From assembly GCF_001436095.1 (NCBI RefSeq), contig NZ_AYYK01000002.1, positions 35,506 to 99,505 of the forward strand: a DNA stretch of 64,000 nucleotides. Direction: 5' to 3'. The notes beneath the pieces are model-generated. The model was not told the DNA's origin. It saw only the letters and a program-made list of their open reading frames with translations, and did no database searches. The DNA is from Lapidilactobacillus dextrinicus DSM 20335 (GTDB lineage Bacteria > Bacillota > Bacilli > Lactobacillales > Lactobacillaceae). The translations under genes and the position numbers were made by a program. Of the stretch, positions 36,420 to 46,637 are shown in pieces. Each line of letters opens with the position of its first letter. The stretch's first letter is position 1.

Positions 36420-36788
36420 ATGGCAGTTAAAATTAAATCAAAATATGGCGAGATTGATATTGCAAATAATGTCATCGCAACAGTTGTTGGCGGAGCCGCA
36501 ACTGATATTTACGGAATTGTTGGCATGGCTAGCAAGAATCAAATTCGCGATAATTTAAACGAAATTTTGAAACGTGAGCATTATTCTCGTGGCGTTGTTG
36601 TCCGTCAAGAAGACAGCGATGTTGCTGTTGATGTTTACATTATCATTGCTTACGGCACTAAAATCTCAGAGGTTTGTCGTAATGTTCAAGATAAAGTGAA
36701 ATATAATTTGGATACAATGCTGGGGATGGCAGCAAACTCAGTTAATGTTTTTGTGCAAGGCGTTAAAGTCGTTGGTGATTTAGACTAA
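36420..36788 (+). CDS. Asp23/Gls24 family protein (YloU type)
   Basis: 122 residues with the DUF322 core: YGEIDIANNVIATVVGGAATDIYGIVGMASKNQ and VDVYIIIAYGTKISEV. It pairs with fakA in nearly all Firmicutes, which suggests a tie to fatty-acid or envelope metabolism; role unproved. TAGGAGG precedes the ATG. Confidence 0.9.
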   Translation: MAVKIKSKYGEIDIANNVIATVVGGAATDIYGIVGMASKNQIRDNLNEILKREHYSRGVVVRQEDSDVAVDVYIIIAYGTKISEVCRNVQDKVKYNLDTMLGMAANSVNVFVQGVKVVGDLD

Positions 36789-36828
36789 ACGCACTAAGCT
36801 AGATTGTCCTCAGGAGGAATAAGTAATC

Positions 36829-38496
36829 GTGGAGTTAAAAGAAATTCAAGGTAAGCAATTTCAAGATATGATCAGAGTTGCCGCTCATCGTTTGGGCCGC
36901 AACGCTGAATTCGTTAATCAATTAAATGTTTTCCCTGTTCCAGATGGTGACACCGGTACAAACATGAATTTAACGGTTAAATCTGGTGCGAAGGCTGTTA
37001 ATGAGTCGAATAGTGATCATGTTGGTGAATTAACTAAAAAATTTGCTAAAGGTTTATTAATGGGCGCTCGTGGTAACTCTGGTGTTATCACTTCCCAATT
37101 ATTCCGTGGTTTTGCTAAAAGCACCGAAAATAAGGCCAGTCTTGATGCTAATGATTTAGCAACAGCCTTTACAGACGGCGTTAAGACAGCTTATCAAGCT
37201 GTCATGAAGCCTGTTGAAGGTACGATTCTAACCGTTGCTCGTGAAGCAGCTAAGGCCGCTTTACTTAAAGCTAATGAAAGTGACGACATCATTGAAGTTG
37301 TTCAAGCTTTAGTTGAAGCATCTAAAAAAGCATTAGCAAGTACCCCGGATTTATTACCTGTTTTAAAAGAGGTCGGTGTTGTCGATTCTGGTGGCCAAGG
37401 CTTAGTTTTTATTTATGAAGGGTTCTTGGAAGGGCTGACAGGTGAAACGTCTGAGAAGGATGTTTATGTGCCAGATGAGCAAGAAATGGACGAGATGGTT
37501 AATGCTAGTCATCATCAATCTGTTCAAAGCCAACTCTCAACTGCAGATATTAAGCATGGTTATTGTACTGAAATCATGGTGGAATTAGGCCAAGGTGATC
37601 AACCAACTGAAAAATTTGATTATCAAGTTTTCCGCAATTATTTAAACGAGATTGGTGATTCATTATTGGTTGTTGCTGATGATGAAGTGGTTAAAGTCCA
37701 TGTTCATACAGAACATCCAGGTCAAGTATTTGCTTATGGTCGCAAGTTCGGTACATTAGCCAAAATTAAAATTGATAATATGCGGATTCAACATGAAACA
37801 ATTATCGAAAACGATGAACCACAAGCTGTTAAAGGTCCTCAAGAATGGGGCGTTGTGGCGATTGGTTCTGGCGAAGGAATTGCTGACTTGTTTCGCAGCT
37901 TAGGCGTTACTTATGTGTTAAGCGGTGGTCAAACCATGAATCCAAGTACTGCCGACATTGTCAACGCTATTAAAACAACCAATGCGAAAAAAGTGATTGT
38001 TTTACCTAATAATGGCAATATCTTATTAGCCGCTAAACAGGCACAAGAAGTGGTTGAACAAGAAGTTGGTATTGTACCAAGTAAGACCATTTCTCAAGGT
38101 ATGACTGCTTTATTGTCATTTAATCCTGATGCAAGTATTGAAGATAATGTTGCTGAAATGACGGAAGCCTTAACAATGGTTAAGAGTGGTTCAGTCACTC
38201 AAGCAATTCGTGATACTGAAATTGATGGCTTAGAAATTCATGAAGGTCATTATATGGGGATTGTCGATGGCAAGATTTTAGTTGATGATGCTGATCGTTT
38301 ACAAGCAGTCATTATGATGGCGACTAAGATGCTGGATGCAGAAAGTGAAATTGTCACTATTCTAGTTGGTCAAACTGGTAGTGAAGATGAAGCACAAGCC
38401 ATTGCTGATGCGATTACAGCAATTGATGATGAAGTCGAAGTTGAAATTCATCAAGGCGATCAACCTGTTTACCCTTATTTAATCGCTGTTGAATAA
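36829..38496 (+). CDS. fakA: Fatty acid kinase catalytic subunit FakA (DAK2 domain protein)
   Basis: 555 residues: N-terminal DhaL-type nucleotide domain (NVFPVPDGDTGTNMNLTV, GARGNSGVITSQL), a middle region, and a C-terminal DegV-like half. FakA phosphorylates fatty acids held by FakB (DegV proteins), feeding PlsX/PlsY. Start GTG 36829 with AGGAGGA at 36812. plsX and acpP lie downstream, fitting the role; fakB is not in the window. Confidence 0.93.
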   Translation: MELKEIQGKQFQDMIRVAAHRLGRNAEFVNQLNVFPVPDGDTGTNMNLTVKSGAKAVNESNSDHVGELTKKFAKGLLMGARGNSGVITSQLFRGFAKSTENKASLDANDLATAFTDGVKTAYQAVMKPVEGTILTVAREAAKAALLKANESDDIIEVVQALVEASKKALASTPDLLPVLKEVGVVDSGGQGLVFIYEGFLEGLTGETSEKDVYVPDEQEMDEMVNASHHQSVQSQLSTADIKHGYCTEIMVELGQGDQPTEKFDYQVFRNYLNEIGDSLLVVADDEVVKVHVHTEHPGQVFAYGRKFGTLAKIKIDNMRIQHETIIENDEPQAVKGPQEWGVVAIGSGEGIADLFRSLGVTYVLSGGQTMNPSTADIVNAIKTTNAKKVIVLPNNGNILLAAKQAQEVVEQEVGIVPSKTISQGMTALLSFNPDASIEDNVAEMTEALTMVKSGSVTQAIRDTEIDGLEIHEGHYMGIVDGKILVDDADRLQAVIMMATKMLDAESEIVTILVGQTGSEDEAQAIADAITAIDDEVEVEIHQGDQPVYPYLIAVE

Positions 38497-38498
38497 TT

Positions 38499-38568
38499 AT
38501 TAATGATCATTAGGGCTGAGGCAAAAGCGGTGTACTTTTCGCTTTGCCTCAGTCCTTTTATCATTAAT
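38499..38568 (+). terminator. Long hairpin terminator between fakA and recG
   Basis: ATTAATGAT (38499-38507) with ATCATTAAT (38560-38568) encloses GGGCTGAGGC...AAAGCG paired with CGCTTTGCCTCAGTCC, loop GTGTACTTTT, then CCTTTTAT. Near-perfect across 70 bases. Confidence 0.7.
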
Positions 38569-38601
38569 GTAATTAAGTTTAATTAGTCAGGAGGTGAATT
38601 C

Positions 38602-40638
38602 ATGGCAAGGGCATTAACAGATTCTGTTGCCGTTTTAAGTGGTGTTGGCCCTAAAACAGTCGCAGCTCTAGCAACTTTAGATATTAATACCGTGAATGAT
38701 TTATTATTTTACTTTCCTTTTCGTTATGAGGATTTGCAGACACGTCCTTTAGCTGAATTAGCTGATCAAGAAAAAGCAGTTTTTAAAGGTAAAGTTGTGA
38801 GTAATGCCGTTGTTAGTTTTTTTGGTCCACACAAAAACCGACTAAGCGTGCGCTTATTGATTGATGGTGTTGTTGTGATTGTGACGTTCTTCAACCAGGC
38901 TTGGTTAAAAGATAAGTTCAAGCTTGAAGAAGAAGTGGCTATTTATGGTAAATGGAACGAACAGCGTAAAAGTGTTGTTGGGATGAAGATTATTAGTCAA
39001 AGCACGGATAATGCACTGGACCCTATTTATTCGGTTAATAAACAAGTCCGCCAAAAGAAATTAGTCGAATTAATTCAAACGGCCTTTAAAAATTACGGTG
39101 CGCTATTAGGTAATGTCTTACCTGATGACATTCGACAGCATTTCCGGCTGTTAACTGATCACGATTTAGTCCAACAAATGCATTTTCCCAAAACCTTGAC
39201 TGAATCAAATGCTGCTAGACGAACAGCAATTTTTCGAGAATTTTTCTTATTTGAGGCTAAAATTCAACAATTACGAGTTAACAATTCTGAAGCTGAGGAT
39301 GGTTTGCAATTAAGTTATGACTTACCAGCCTTAAAAGAATTTATTGCCACTTTGCCGTTTGCCTTAACGACTGCTCAAAAGCGGGTCGTCAATGAAATTT
39401 GTGCAGATTTAAAATCAACCCGCCATATGAATCGTTTATTGCAAGGTGATGTTGGTTCTGGTAAAACCATTGTTGCTGCTATTGCCATGTTTGCCGCCGT
39501 CACTGCTGGTTATCAAGCCGCACTAATGGTGCCCACTGAAATTCTGGCAGAACAACATTATCAAAAGCTGGTTAAATTATTTGCACCAATGAAAGTTAGT
39601 GTGACTTTATTAACTGGCTCGATGAAGAGTAAGCCACGTCAAAATGCTTTAATGGCAATTGAAACTGGCCGCGCTAACATTATTATTGGGACTCATGCTC
39701 TGATTCAAGATGCAATCACGTTTCATAAATTGGGTTTTATTGTGATTGATGAGCAACACCGCTTTGGCGTTAATCAACGTCGCGCTTTGCGTGAAAAAGG
39801 CTTGAATCCAGACATCTTGGCGATGACGGCTACGCCAATTCCACGGACTTTGGCGATTACCACCTACGGAGAAATGGATATCTCCACGATTGATGAGTTG
39901 CCTGCTGGCCGCCGGCCCATTGAAACCAGCTGGTTGAAAATTAATCAAGCTAGTCAAGCTTTAGCCATTACTCGCAACCAAATGGATCATGGCGACCAAG
40001 CCTTTGTAATTGCTCCTTTAATTAGCGAGTCTGACTCAGTAAACTTAAAAAACGCTGAAGATTTAGCCGAACAATTGGCTGATTACTTTGCTCCCAAATA
40101 TCAAGTTGCTTTATTGCATGGGCAAATGACAGCTGAAGAAAAGGCTGAGAAAATGGCGGCTTTTAATCGTAATGACATTCAAGTTTTAGTTGCAACAACT
40201 GTGGTGGAAGTCGGCGTGGATGTGCCCAATGCTAATATTATGATTATCTATAATGCTGATCGTTTTGGGTTAGCCACATTACATCAATTAAGAGGTCGGG
40301 TAGGCCGAGGCGATCGTCAGGCTTATTGCTTCTTAATCGCTGATCCGCAAAACGAAGTTGCTGTTAAGCGAATGGAAATTATGACGGAGACCAATGATGG
40401 CTTTAAGTTAGCAGAAGCAGACTTGAAATTACGTGGTCAAGGTGATATTTTTGGTGATAAGCAGTCTGGATTGCCTGATTTTCAAATGGGCGATCCTGTC
40501 AGTGACAATAATATTTTAGTTGCGGCCCACCAGGTTGCACGGGAATTATTCTTGGCAGATCCACAATTAGTACAGGAACAAAATCAAGGTTTAAAAAATT
40601 ATTTACGCCAGTTACAGGCAACAGAAACGTTTGATTAA
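38602..40638 (+). CDS. recG: ATP-dependent DNA helicase RecG
   Basis: 678 residues: wedge/OB domain (about 1-230), SF2 motor with LLQGDVGSGKTIVA (Walker A), IDEQHRFG (motif II), TATPIPRTLA, and RGRVGRGDRQAYCFL (motif VI). It remodels stalled forks. GGAGGTG precedes ATG 38602. Confidence 0.96.
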   Translation: MARALTDSVAVLSGVGPKTVAALATLDINTVNDLLFYFPFRYEDLQTRPLAELADQEKAVFKGKVVSNAVVSFFGPHKNRLSVRLLIDGVVVIVTFFNQAWLKDKFKLEEEVAIYGKWNEQRKSVVGMKIISQSTDNALDPIYSVNKQVRQKKLVELIQTAFKNYGALLGNVLPDDIRQHFRLLTDHDLVQQMHFPKTLTESNAARRTAIFREFFLFEAKIQQLRVNNSEAEDGLQLSYDLPALKEFIATLPFALTTAQKRVVNEICADLKSTRHMNRLLQGDVGSGKTIVAAIAMFAAVTAGYQAALMVPTEILAEQHYQKLVKLFAPMKVSVTLLTGSMKSKPRQNALMAIETGRANIIIGTHALIQDAITFHKLGFIVIDEQHRFGVNQRRALREKGLNPDILAMTATPIPRTLAITTYGEMDISTIDELPAGRRPIETSWLKINQASQALAITRNQMDHGDQAFVIAPLISESDSVNLKNAEDLAEQLADYFAPKYQVALLHGQMTAEEKAEKMAAFNRNDIQVLVATTVVEVGVDVPNANIMIIYNADRFGLATLHQLRGRVGRGDRQAYCFLIADPQNEVAVKRMEIMTETNDGFKLAEADLKLRGQGDIFGDKQSGLPDFQMGDPVSDNNILVAAHQVARELFLADPQLVQEQNQGLKNYLRQLQATETFD

Positions 40639-40668
40639 TAAAATTTGCACGATTAAAGGAATGATTAA

Positions 40669-41670
40669 ATGAAAATTGCTGTAGATGCAATGGGCGGCGA
40701 TCACGCGCCAGAAGTTGTTGTTAAAGGTGTTCAAGCTGCTCGTGATCAATGGCCTGACCTAGAATTCATGCTGTTTGGTGACTTGGCAAAAGTTAAACCA
40801 TTGATCACAGACGAGACACGGATTGAATTAATTCAATCTGACAGTGTGATTTTAAATGAAGATGAACCAGTAAAGGCTGTTCGCCAGAAGAAAGACTCAT
40901 CAATGGTGATGGCTGCTCAAGCAGTTAAAAATGGTGAAGCAGAAGCTTTATTCTCATTAGGAAATACTGGAGCTTTATTAGCAACTGGTATCTTTGTGAT
41001 TGGTCGTATTAAAGGAATCGAGCGTCCAGCTTTAATGCCAACCTTACCAACGGTTAATCCCGGTCACGTTGTTAATTTGTTAGATGCTGGTGCTAACGCT
41101 GAAAGTAAGGCCAGTTATTTAGAACAATGGGCCATTATGGGGACTATTTATGCTCGAGATATTCGTAACATTACTAATCCTCGCGTAGCTTTGCTTAATA
41201 ATGGGACTGAGTTTGATAAGGGAGACCCATTGCATAAAGAAGTTTATCAACGCTTAGAAGCTAATGAAGCCATTAATTTCGTTGGCAACATCGAAGCCAA
41301 TAGTTTGTTATTAGACCAAGCCGATGTGATTGTTTCCGATGGTTTTACTGGTAATGCTGTGCTTAAGGCAACAGAGGGTATGTCTAGCTTGTTACTGAAA
41401 CAGATTAAACAAGCACTATTAAACAATGGCCTCGGCGTCAAGCTGGGTGCAGCAATGATTAAACCCGCACTAGGCGACATTAAGAATCGTTTCAGTACAT
41501 CAGGCAATGGTGGTGCTGTTTTACTAGGTGTTAAAGCGCCAGTCATTAAAACGCATGGTGGTTCGCATGAGGATGCTATTATTTCAACTATCGGTCAAAT
41601 TCGAGAAATGCTTGCTAAAAAGACCATTCATCAAGTGATCGATTATTTGAAAGAAAATCCAATTAAGTAA
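40669..41670 (+). CDS. plsX: Phosphate acyltransferase PlsX
   Basis: 333 residues; starts MKIAVDAMGGDHAPEVVVKG and has GNTGALLATG and DGFTGNAVLKATEG. Converts acyl-ACP to acyl-phosphate for PlsY. A weak AAAGGAAT precedes it. Followed by acpP, its ACP partner. Confidence 0.96.
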   Translation: MKIAVDAMGGDHAPEVVVKGVQAARDQWPDLEFMLFGDLAKVKPLITDETRIELIQSDSVILNEDEPVKAVRQKKDSSMVMAAQAVKNGEAEALFSLGNTGALLATGIFVIGRIKGIERPALMPTLPTVNPGHVVNLLDAGANAESKASYLEQWAIMGTIYARDIRNITNPRVALLNNGTEFDKGDPLHKEVYQRLEANEAINFVGNIEANSLLLDQADVIVSDGFTGNAVLKATEGMSSLLLKQIKQALLNNGLGVKLGAAMIKPALGDIKNRFSTSGNGGAVLLGVKAPVIKTHGGSHEDAIISTIGQIREMLAKKTIHQVIDYLKENPIK

Positions 41671-41676
41671 ATTTAA

Positions 41677-41705
41677 TTGCTGAATATTTAAATTGATGCG
41701 ATAAT
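41677..41705 (+). promoter_or_regulatory. Probable acpP promoter
   Basis: TTGCTG (41677-41682), 17 bases, GATAAT (41700-41705). No FabT-type operator is seen. Confidence 0.5.
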
Positions 41706-41744
41706 ATTAATCACGTTGTATGTTGAATGAGGAGGATTTTTTAA

Positions 41745-41990
41745 ATGACTGAAGCAGAAGCTTTTGATAAGATTACGGGTTTAATTGCAGACCGTTTTGA
41801 TGTTGAAAAAGAGGCAATTACTAAACAAACAAAAATTAAAGATGATTTATCTGCAGATTCAATTGATTTAGTTGAATTTGTTTTGGAATTAGAAGATACA
41901 TTTGATGACGAAATTCCAGATGAAGATGCTGAAAAAATCGTCACTGTTGGCGATGCCGTTGATTATGTCATGGCACATCAGGCAGCCTAA
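41745..41990 (+). CDS. acpP: Acyl carrier protein
   Basis: 81 residues, acidic. The phosphopantetheine Ser39 is in LSADSIDLVEFVLELED; the usual DSL is DSI here. GAGGAGG precedes ATG 41745. The copy beside plsX is normally the one serving phospholipid synthesis, while another may lie in the fab cluster. Confidence 0.95.
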   Translation: MTEAEAFDKITGLIADRFDVEKEAITKQTKIKDDLSADSIDLVEFVLELEDTFDDEIPDEDAEKIVTVGDAVDYVMAHQAA

Positions 41991-42007
41991 TCAAAAACAA
42001 TTAATTA

Positions 42008-42037
42008 AGTTGGGGCCAAGTTGCTCCGACTTTTTTT
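42008..42037 (+). terminator. acpP terminator
   Basis: AGTTGGGGC (42008-42016) with GCTCCGACT (42023-42031, two G-U pairs), then T-run. Confidence 0.75.
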
Positions 42038-42133
42038 GTACCTTTATTTATTCATTGGAGACAAGGGAAACTAAAACTGTTATTTAACACTTCTTTACGC
42101 TTTTGCTAGTTCAAGGGGCAATTATATTTTTCG

Positions 42134-42162
42134 TTTTGATTAGTTGTGAATTAGCGTATAAT
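42134..42162 (+). promoter_or_regulatory. Promoter of rnc-smc-ftsY
   Basis: TTTTGA (42134-42139), 17 bases, TATAAT (42157-42162). Confidence 0.65.
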
Positions 42163-42206
42163 GTATTTTGTGTACGTATTTTAAGATATTGAAATTGATG
42201 CCTAAG

Positions 42207-42243
42207 AAAATAAAGCGTGGTTATGAGACGACTTTATTTTTTT
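42207..42243 (+). terminator. Terminator-like hairpin in the rnc leader
   Basis: AAAATAAAG (42207-42215) with CTTTATTTT (42232-42240), extra CGT/ACG pairs, then T-run; about 40 bases after the probable transcription start and 62 before rnc. Confidence 0.6.
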
Positions 42244-42304
42244 AGCCATCCATCTCTATCTTTCGTCATAATAAAAAGTTTAATTAATATGGAGATGAGC
42301 TTTA

Positions 42305-43024
42305 ATGGTAGCTGCTGAATTTGTCAGTGATTTACGTTCTAAATATGGTGTTGAGTTTCATGATTTATCGTTATTAGATTCTGCCTTTACCCACGCATCG
42401 TTTGCTAATGAGAATCGAGAGTTAGGTTATGGTAATTATGAACGTCTGGAATTTTTAGGTGACGCGGTTTTGGAATTAGCAGTTTCAGATTACTTATTTG
42501 CCAACTATAAGCATTTACCTGAAGGTAAGTTAACCAGAATGCGTGCTTCAATTGTTAAGTCGTCTAGTTTTTGCCAATTGTCAATTGATTCAGGATTCCA
42601 GCCTTATATTCGCTTAGGCGTTGGTGAAGAAAAGATGGGCGCCCGTAATCGAGCTGGTTTATTAGAAGACGTGTTCGAAGCATTTAATGGTGCGCTTTAT
42701 TTGGATCAGGGTATGCCAGCAGTGGTGGCCTTTTTGAAACAGGCCCTCTTTCCTAAGATTGATGCAGGTGAATATTCTTATGACACGGATCATAAAACTC
42801 GGTTGCAAGAATATTTACAACGTAATGGTGAACGTAAGATTGAATATCTCGTCGTTGATACTAAAGATATCGATCATGAACGCGATTTTGTTGTTGAATT
42901 GCGAGTTGATGATCAACCATTAGCAACCGGAATCGGTAAAAATAAAAAAGCGGCTGAGAAAAATGCTGCTCAAACTGCTTTAAATCAATTACAACAAGAA
43001 GATCGAAATAAACAATCAAATTAA
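42305..43024 (+). CDS. rnc: Ribonuclease III
   Basis: 239 residues: catalytic domain with NYERLEFLGDAVLELAVSDYLF (Asp and Glu metal ligands) and LLEDVFEAFNGALYLD, then C-terminal double-strand RNA-binding domain (TRLQEYLQ ... GKNKKAAEKNAAQTAL). GGAGATGAG precedes ATG 42305. It leads rnc-smc-ftsY. Confidence 0.96.
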   Translation: MVAAEFVSDLRSKYGVEFHDLSLLDSAFTHASFANENRELGYGNYERLEFLGDAVLELAVSDYLFANYKHLPEGKLTRMRASIVKSSSFCQLSIDSGFQPYIRLGVGEEKMGARNRAGLLEDVFEAFNGALYLDQGMPAVVAFLKQALFPKIDAGEYSYDTDHKTRLQEYLQRNGERKIEYLVVDTKDIDHERDFVVELRVDDQPLATGIGKNKKAAEKNAAQTALNQLQQEDRNKQSN

Positions 43025-43042
43025 TGATGAGTAGGGAATCAC

Positions 43043-46000
43043 ATGCCGTTAAAGTCACTAACAATTAATGGATTTAAGTCCTTTGCAGATAAAACAACAA
43101 TTGAATTTACAAGTGGAATCACAGGTATTGTTGGTCCCAACGGTAGTGGTAAAAGTAATATTACCGAAGCAATTCGGTGGGTCATGGGGGAACAGTCGGC
43201 TAAAAGTCTGCGTGGTGCTCACATGCCCGATATTATTTTTGCCGGTAGTGCACTAAGATCAGCGTTAAATCGAGCCGAAGTAACTTTAACGTTTGATAAT
43301 TCTGATCAAACCTTAAAAACAGAGCAAAAAGCTGTTGAAATTACGAGACGATTGTATCGTGATGGTAGTAGCGAGTTTCTCTTTAATCATCATCATTGTC
43401 GTTTACGTGACATCACCGATCTTTTTGTGGATTCTGGTTTAGGCAAAGAGGCTTTTGCCATTATTTCTCAGGGTCGAGTTGAACAGGTTTTTAATAGTAA
43501 ACCAGAAGATCGGCGCACAATTATTGAAGAAGCGGCTGGTGTTTTTAAATATAAACAACAAAAAAAGCAAGCTGAAAATGAGCTTGCCACCACCAATGAA
43601 AATTTAAATCGGATTGCCGATATCGTTTCAGAATTAGCTGGTCGAGTTGAACCATTACGCAAGCAAGCTAGTTTAGCTAAAGATTATCAGCAACAAAAGG
43701 CCAAGTTTGATGGTTTAAATCAGCAGATTTTAGCATTAGAGTTAGCCGATTTAGAAGAGCAACAACAAGTTAAGCTGAAACGACAAGCCGAACTAACAGC
43801 AATCTCGGCTAAAATTGATGAGCAAACCAATCAAGTCAGTGAACAATTAACGCAAAAACGAGATCAATCAGAAGCACTTAATCAAGAAGCTGAAATGACG
43901 CAAGCTGAATTGATGACGCAAACGCGGCAACAAGAAACGTTGAATGGTCAAATTTCACTTTCCAAAGAACGGGAAAATTATCACCAACTTAATAGTCAAA
44001 GCATTGAAAAACAATTAGCAGAGCATCAAACCGCACTGGCAGCTGAGCAAGAAAAACTGGCTGCTCGAAAGATTGCGCTGGATCAAGCAACCGAACAAGA
44101 AAATGAATTGCTCGATCAATTAAATCAGCTGCAAGCATCGCAAGGTGAAGACGAAGAAGATTTAGCTAAGCGCATTAACGATTTACGGGCAGATTATATT
44201 GAGCAATTACAAGCACAAACAACTAACCGTAACGAAATTGTTTTTGCTGAAGATAATTTAAAAAAATTAGCCCAGCAACTTGAACGGGCGCAAGCAGATT
44301 TAACTGCTGTTCAAGCTAAAGTTCAGGCTAAACAAAAGTTAGTGGTTCAGGCCAATGCTGAAATGACAGCAGCCAAAGCAGCTGAAACATCGCAACAAAC
44401 GGTTTTAACAGAATTAGATCAGCAATTACACGCAGTTCAAGAACAAGTAACGACCAAACAACAAGCTTGGTACCAAAAGCTTGAGCAATTTCAACAATTA
44501 AAAGCCCGTTACCAGAGTTTAAAAGAAGTTACTGAAGATCACAGTGGTTTTTATCAAGGTGTTCGGGCGGTTTTAAGTCCTAAGAATAAAATTGATGGGT
44601 TGATCGGCGCAGTGGCTGATCTTTTGCACGTGCCAACTCAATTACAATTTGCTATTGAACAAGTTTTAGGTTCGCAGTTGCAACAAGTTGTCTGTGAAGA
44701 TACCGCTAGTGCAGAAAAGGCAATTGATTTTTTGAAGCAACAACGATTAGGACGCGCCACGTTTCTACCGTTAACGACAATTCGGGCTTATCATGTGGAT
44801 AGCTGTGTTTTACAAACGGCTCAACAAGCAACTGGGTTTGTCGGCGTAGCTTCAGCGCTCATTAAGTATGATACCAAGCTTAAAAATGTGGTTGAACATT
44901 TATTAGGTAATATTTTGGTCGTTGAACATTTACCTGAGGCCACTCAATTAGCTAAAGCAATTCACTACCAAACTCGGATTGTCACACTTGATGGCGATAT
45001 TTTAACGCCTGGTGGTGCTATGACAGGTGGTAAAACTAAGCAACAGCGTAGTAGTTTACTGAATCGCCAGCAAGAACTAAGCAACTTACAAAGTCAACTT
45101 AAACAACAGCAGACACTTTTAAATGACTTACAAGCCGAAATTAAAACAGCTAAAACACAGTCCGCAACACTTAGTGGTCAGCGTGTTAAACAAGCGGCAG
45201 CACTAGCAGAAATGACGCAACAAAATGCTGGTTTGACTCAAACGTTTAATCAAGAACAGCAAGAATTAACGCGATTAGAACGCCAAACTAAGGTCGCTGA
45301 ATTAACGGCTGCTCGAATTGAATCTGAGCAAAAAGAAATGCAGCAACAAGTCACAGCCAAGATTGATCAAAAAGCTGGTTTAGCGACTAAAATTTCCACA
45401 ATCAAAGCAGATATTGATGCTACCCAAGCGCGATTACAGAATTTCACCGCGCAAAAGGAAGTTTTAGCTGGTCAAATTAATGATCTTAAAACGAAATTGG
45501 CAGTGGCTCAAAATTCTTTGACAAGTCAAACTACGCAATATCGTGATCAACAACAAGTTGTCCGCAAGCTAAAACTTGAACAGACGAAGTTAGAACAATC
45601 ATTAGTTGCTTTAAATGATGATCAGCAAAAGACGCAAATTGACGTCGAGGCAGTGCAACAACAATTAACGACCTTAACCAGCTCACTGGCAAAATTACAG
45701 CAACAACTGGAGAGCTTAAAGACACAACGTCAAACAGTTGTCGCTGCTATTGCTGAATTAGAACCGCAGACACAACGGCAATATGAGTTACAAAAACAAA
45801 CAGCCAAAGAACAAGAGGCCGTTGCCGTGGCGTTGAATAGTTTGAAATCAGAAATGAATTCACGATTAACGACATTAAGTGAAGATTATCAGCTTAGCTT
45901 TGAAGCAGCTTATCAGAATTTGCCAGAAGATCATCGCACGTTAGATGAATTGCATACTGATTTGCATTTAGTACGGCTGGCTTTGCGAGATATTGGTCAT

Positions 46001-46618
46001 GTTAATCTTGATGCCATTGCGGAATTTGACGAAGTTAATGAACGTTATCAGTTCTTATCTAAGCAGCAAAATGATTTGATTACGGCACGTCAAGAATTAC
46101 TTAAGACAATGGCTGATATGGACCAAGAAGTGGCTCAACGTTTTTCAGAGACATTTAATGCGGTTAATTCTGCCTTTACAGCAATTTTCCCTAAAATGTT
46201 TGGTGGTGGCCAAGCTAAGTTGGAATTAACTAATCCTGAACAGATGTTGACCACAGGAATTGAGATTAACGCTCAACCACCTGGTAAAAAGTTGCAAAAC
46301 TTAAGTCTTTTATCTGGTGGGGAACGAGCTTTAACCGCGATAACTTTATTATTCGCTATTTTGAAAGTTAAGCCAGCGCCATTTAGTATTCTTGATGAGG
46401 TTGAAGCTTCATTAGATGATGCTAACGTTGATCGTTATGCGAATTATTTACGGAATTATGAAGCACATACACAGTTTATCGTCATTACGCACCGTAAAGG
46501 AACGATGATGCAAGTTGATCGCCTCTACGGGGTCACCATGCAAGAATCTGGCGTCTCCAAGATCATTAGCGTTTCATTAACTGATGTTGATCAAGATAAG
46601 TTTACGGTGACTGATTAA
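43043..46618 (+). CDS. smc: Chromosome partition protein SMC
   Basis: 1191 residues. Walker A GPNGSGKSNITEAI; two long coiled coils rich in Gln and Glu (about 165-500 and 670-1000); hinge about 515-640; C-terminal LSLLSGGERALTA signature and SILDEVEASLDDANV Walker B. With ScpAB it loads on DNA and aligns chromosome arms. TAGGGAATC before ATG 43043. Confidence 0.97.
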   Translation: MPLKSLTINGFKSFADKTTIEFTSGITGIVGPNGSGKSNITEAIRWVMGEQSAKSLRGAHMPDIIFAGSALRSALNRAEVTLTFDNSDQTLKTEQKAVEITRRLYRDGSSEFLFNHHHCRLRDITDLFVDSGLGKEAFAIISQGRVEQVFNSKPEDRRTIIEEAAGVFKYKQQKKQAENELATTNENLNRIADIVSELAGRVEPLRKQASLAKDYQQQKAKFDGLNQQILALELADLEEQQQVKLKRQAELTAISAKIDEQTNQVSEQLTQKRDQSEALNQEAEMTQAELMTQTRQQETLNGQISLSKERENYHQLNSQSIEKQLAEHQTALAAEQEKLAARKIALDQATEQENELLDQLNQLQASQGEDEEDLAKRINDLRADYIEQLQAQTTNRNEIVFAEDNLKKLAQQLERAQADLTAVQAKVQAKQKLVVQANAEMTAAKAAETSQQTVLTELDQQLHAVQEQVTTKQQAWYQKLEQFQQLKARYQSLKEVTEDHSGFYQGVRAVLSPKNKIDGLIGAVADLLHVPTQLQFAIEQVLGSQLQQVVCEDTASAEKAIDFLKQQRLGRATFLPLTTIRAYHVDSCVLQTAQQATGFVGVASALIKYDTKLKNVVEHLLGNILVVEHLPEATQLAKAIHYQTRIVTLDGDILTPGGAMTGGKTKQQRSSLLNRQQELSNLQSQLKQQQTLLNDLQAEIKTAKTQSATLSGQRVKQAAALAEMTQQNAGLTQTFNQEQQELTRLERQTKVAELTAARIESEQKEMQQQVTAKIDQKAGLATKISTIKADIDATQARLQNFTAQKEVLAGQINDLKTKLAVAQNSLTSQTTQYRDQQQVVRKLKLEQTKLEQSLVALNDDQQKTQIDVEAVQQQLTTLTSSLAKLQQQLESLKTQRQTVVAAIAELEPQTQRQYELQKQTAKEQEAVAVALNSLKSEMNSRLTTLSEDYQLSFEAAYQNLPEDHRTLDELHTDLHLVRLALRDIGHVNLDAIAEFDEVNERYQFLSKQQNDLITARQELLKTMADMDQEVAQRFSETFNAVNSAFTAIFPKMFGGGQAKLELTNPEQMLTTGIEINAQPPGKKLQNLSLLSGGERALTAITLLFAILKVKPAPFSILDEVEASLDDANVDRYANYLRNYEAHTQFIVITHRKGTMMQVDRLYGVTMQESGVSKIISVSLTDVDQDKFTVTD

Positions 46619-46637
46619 GTATATAGGAGGTAGGTCA

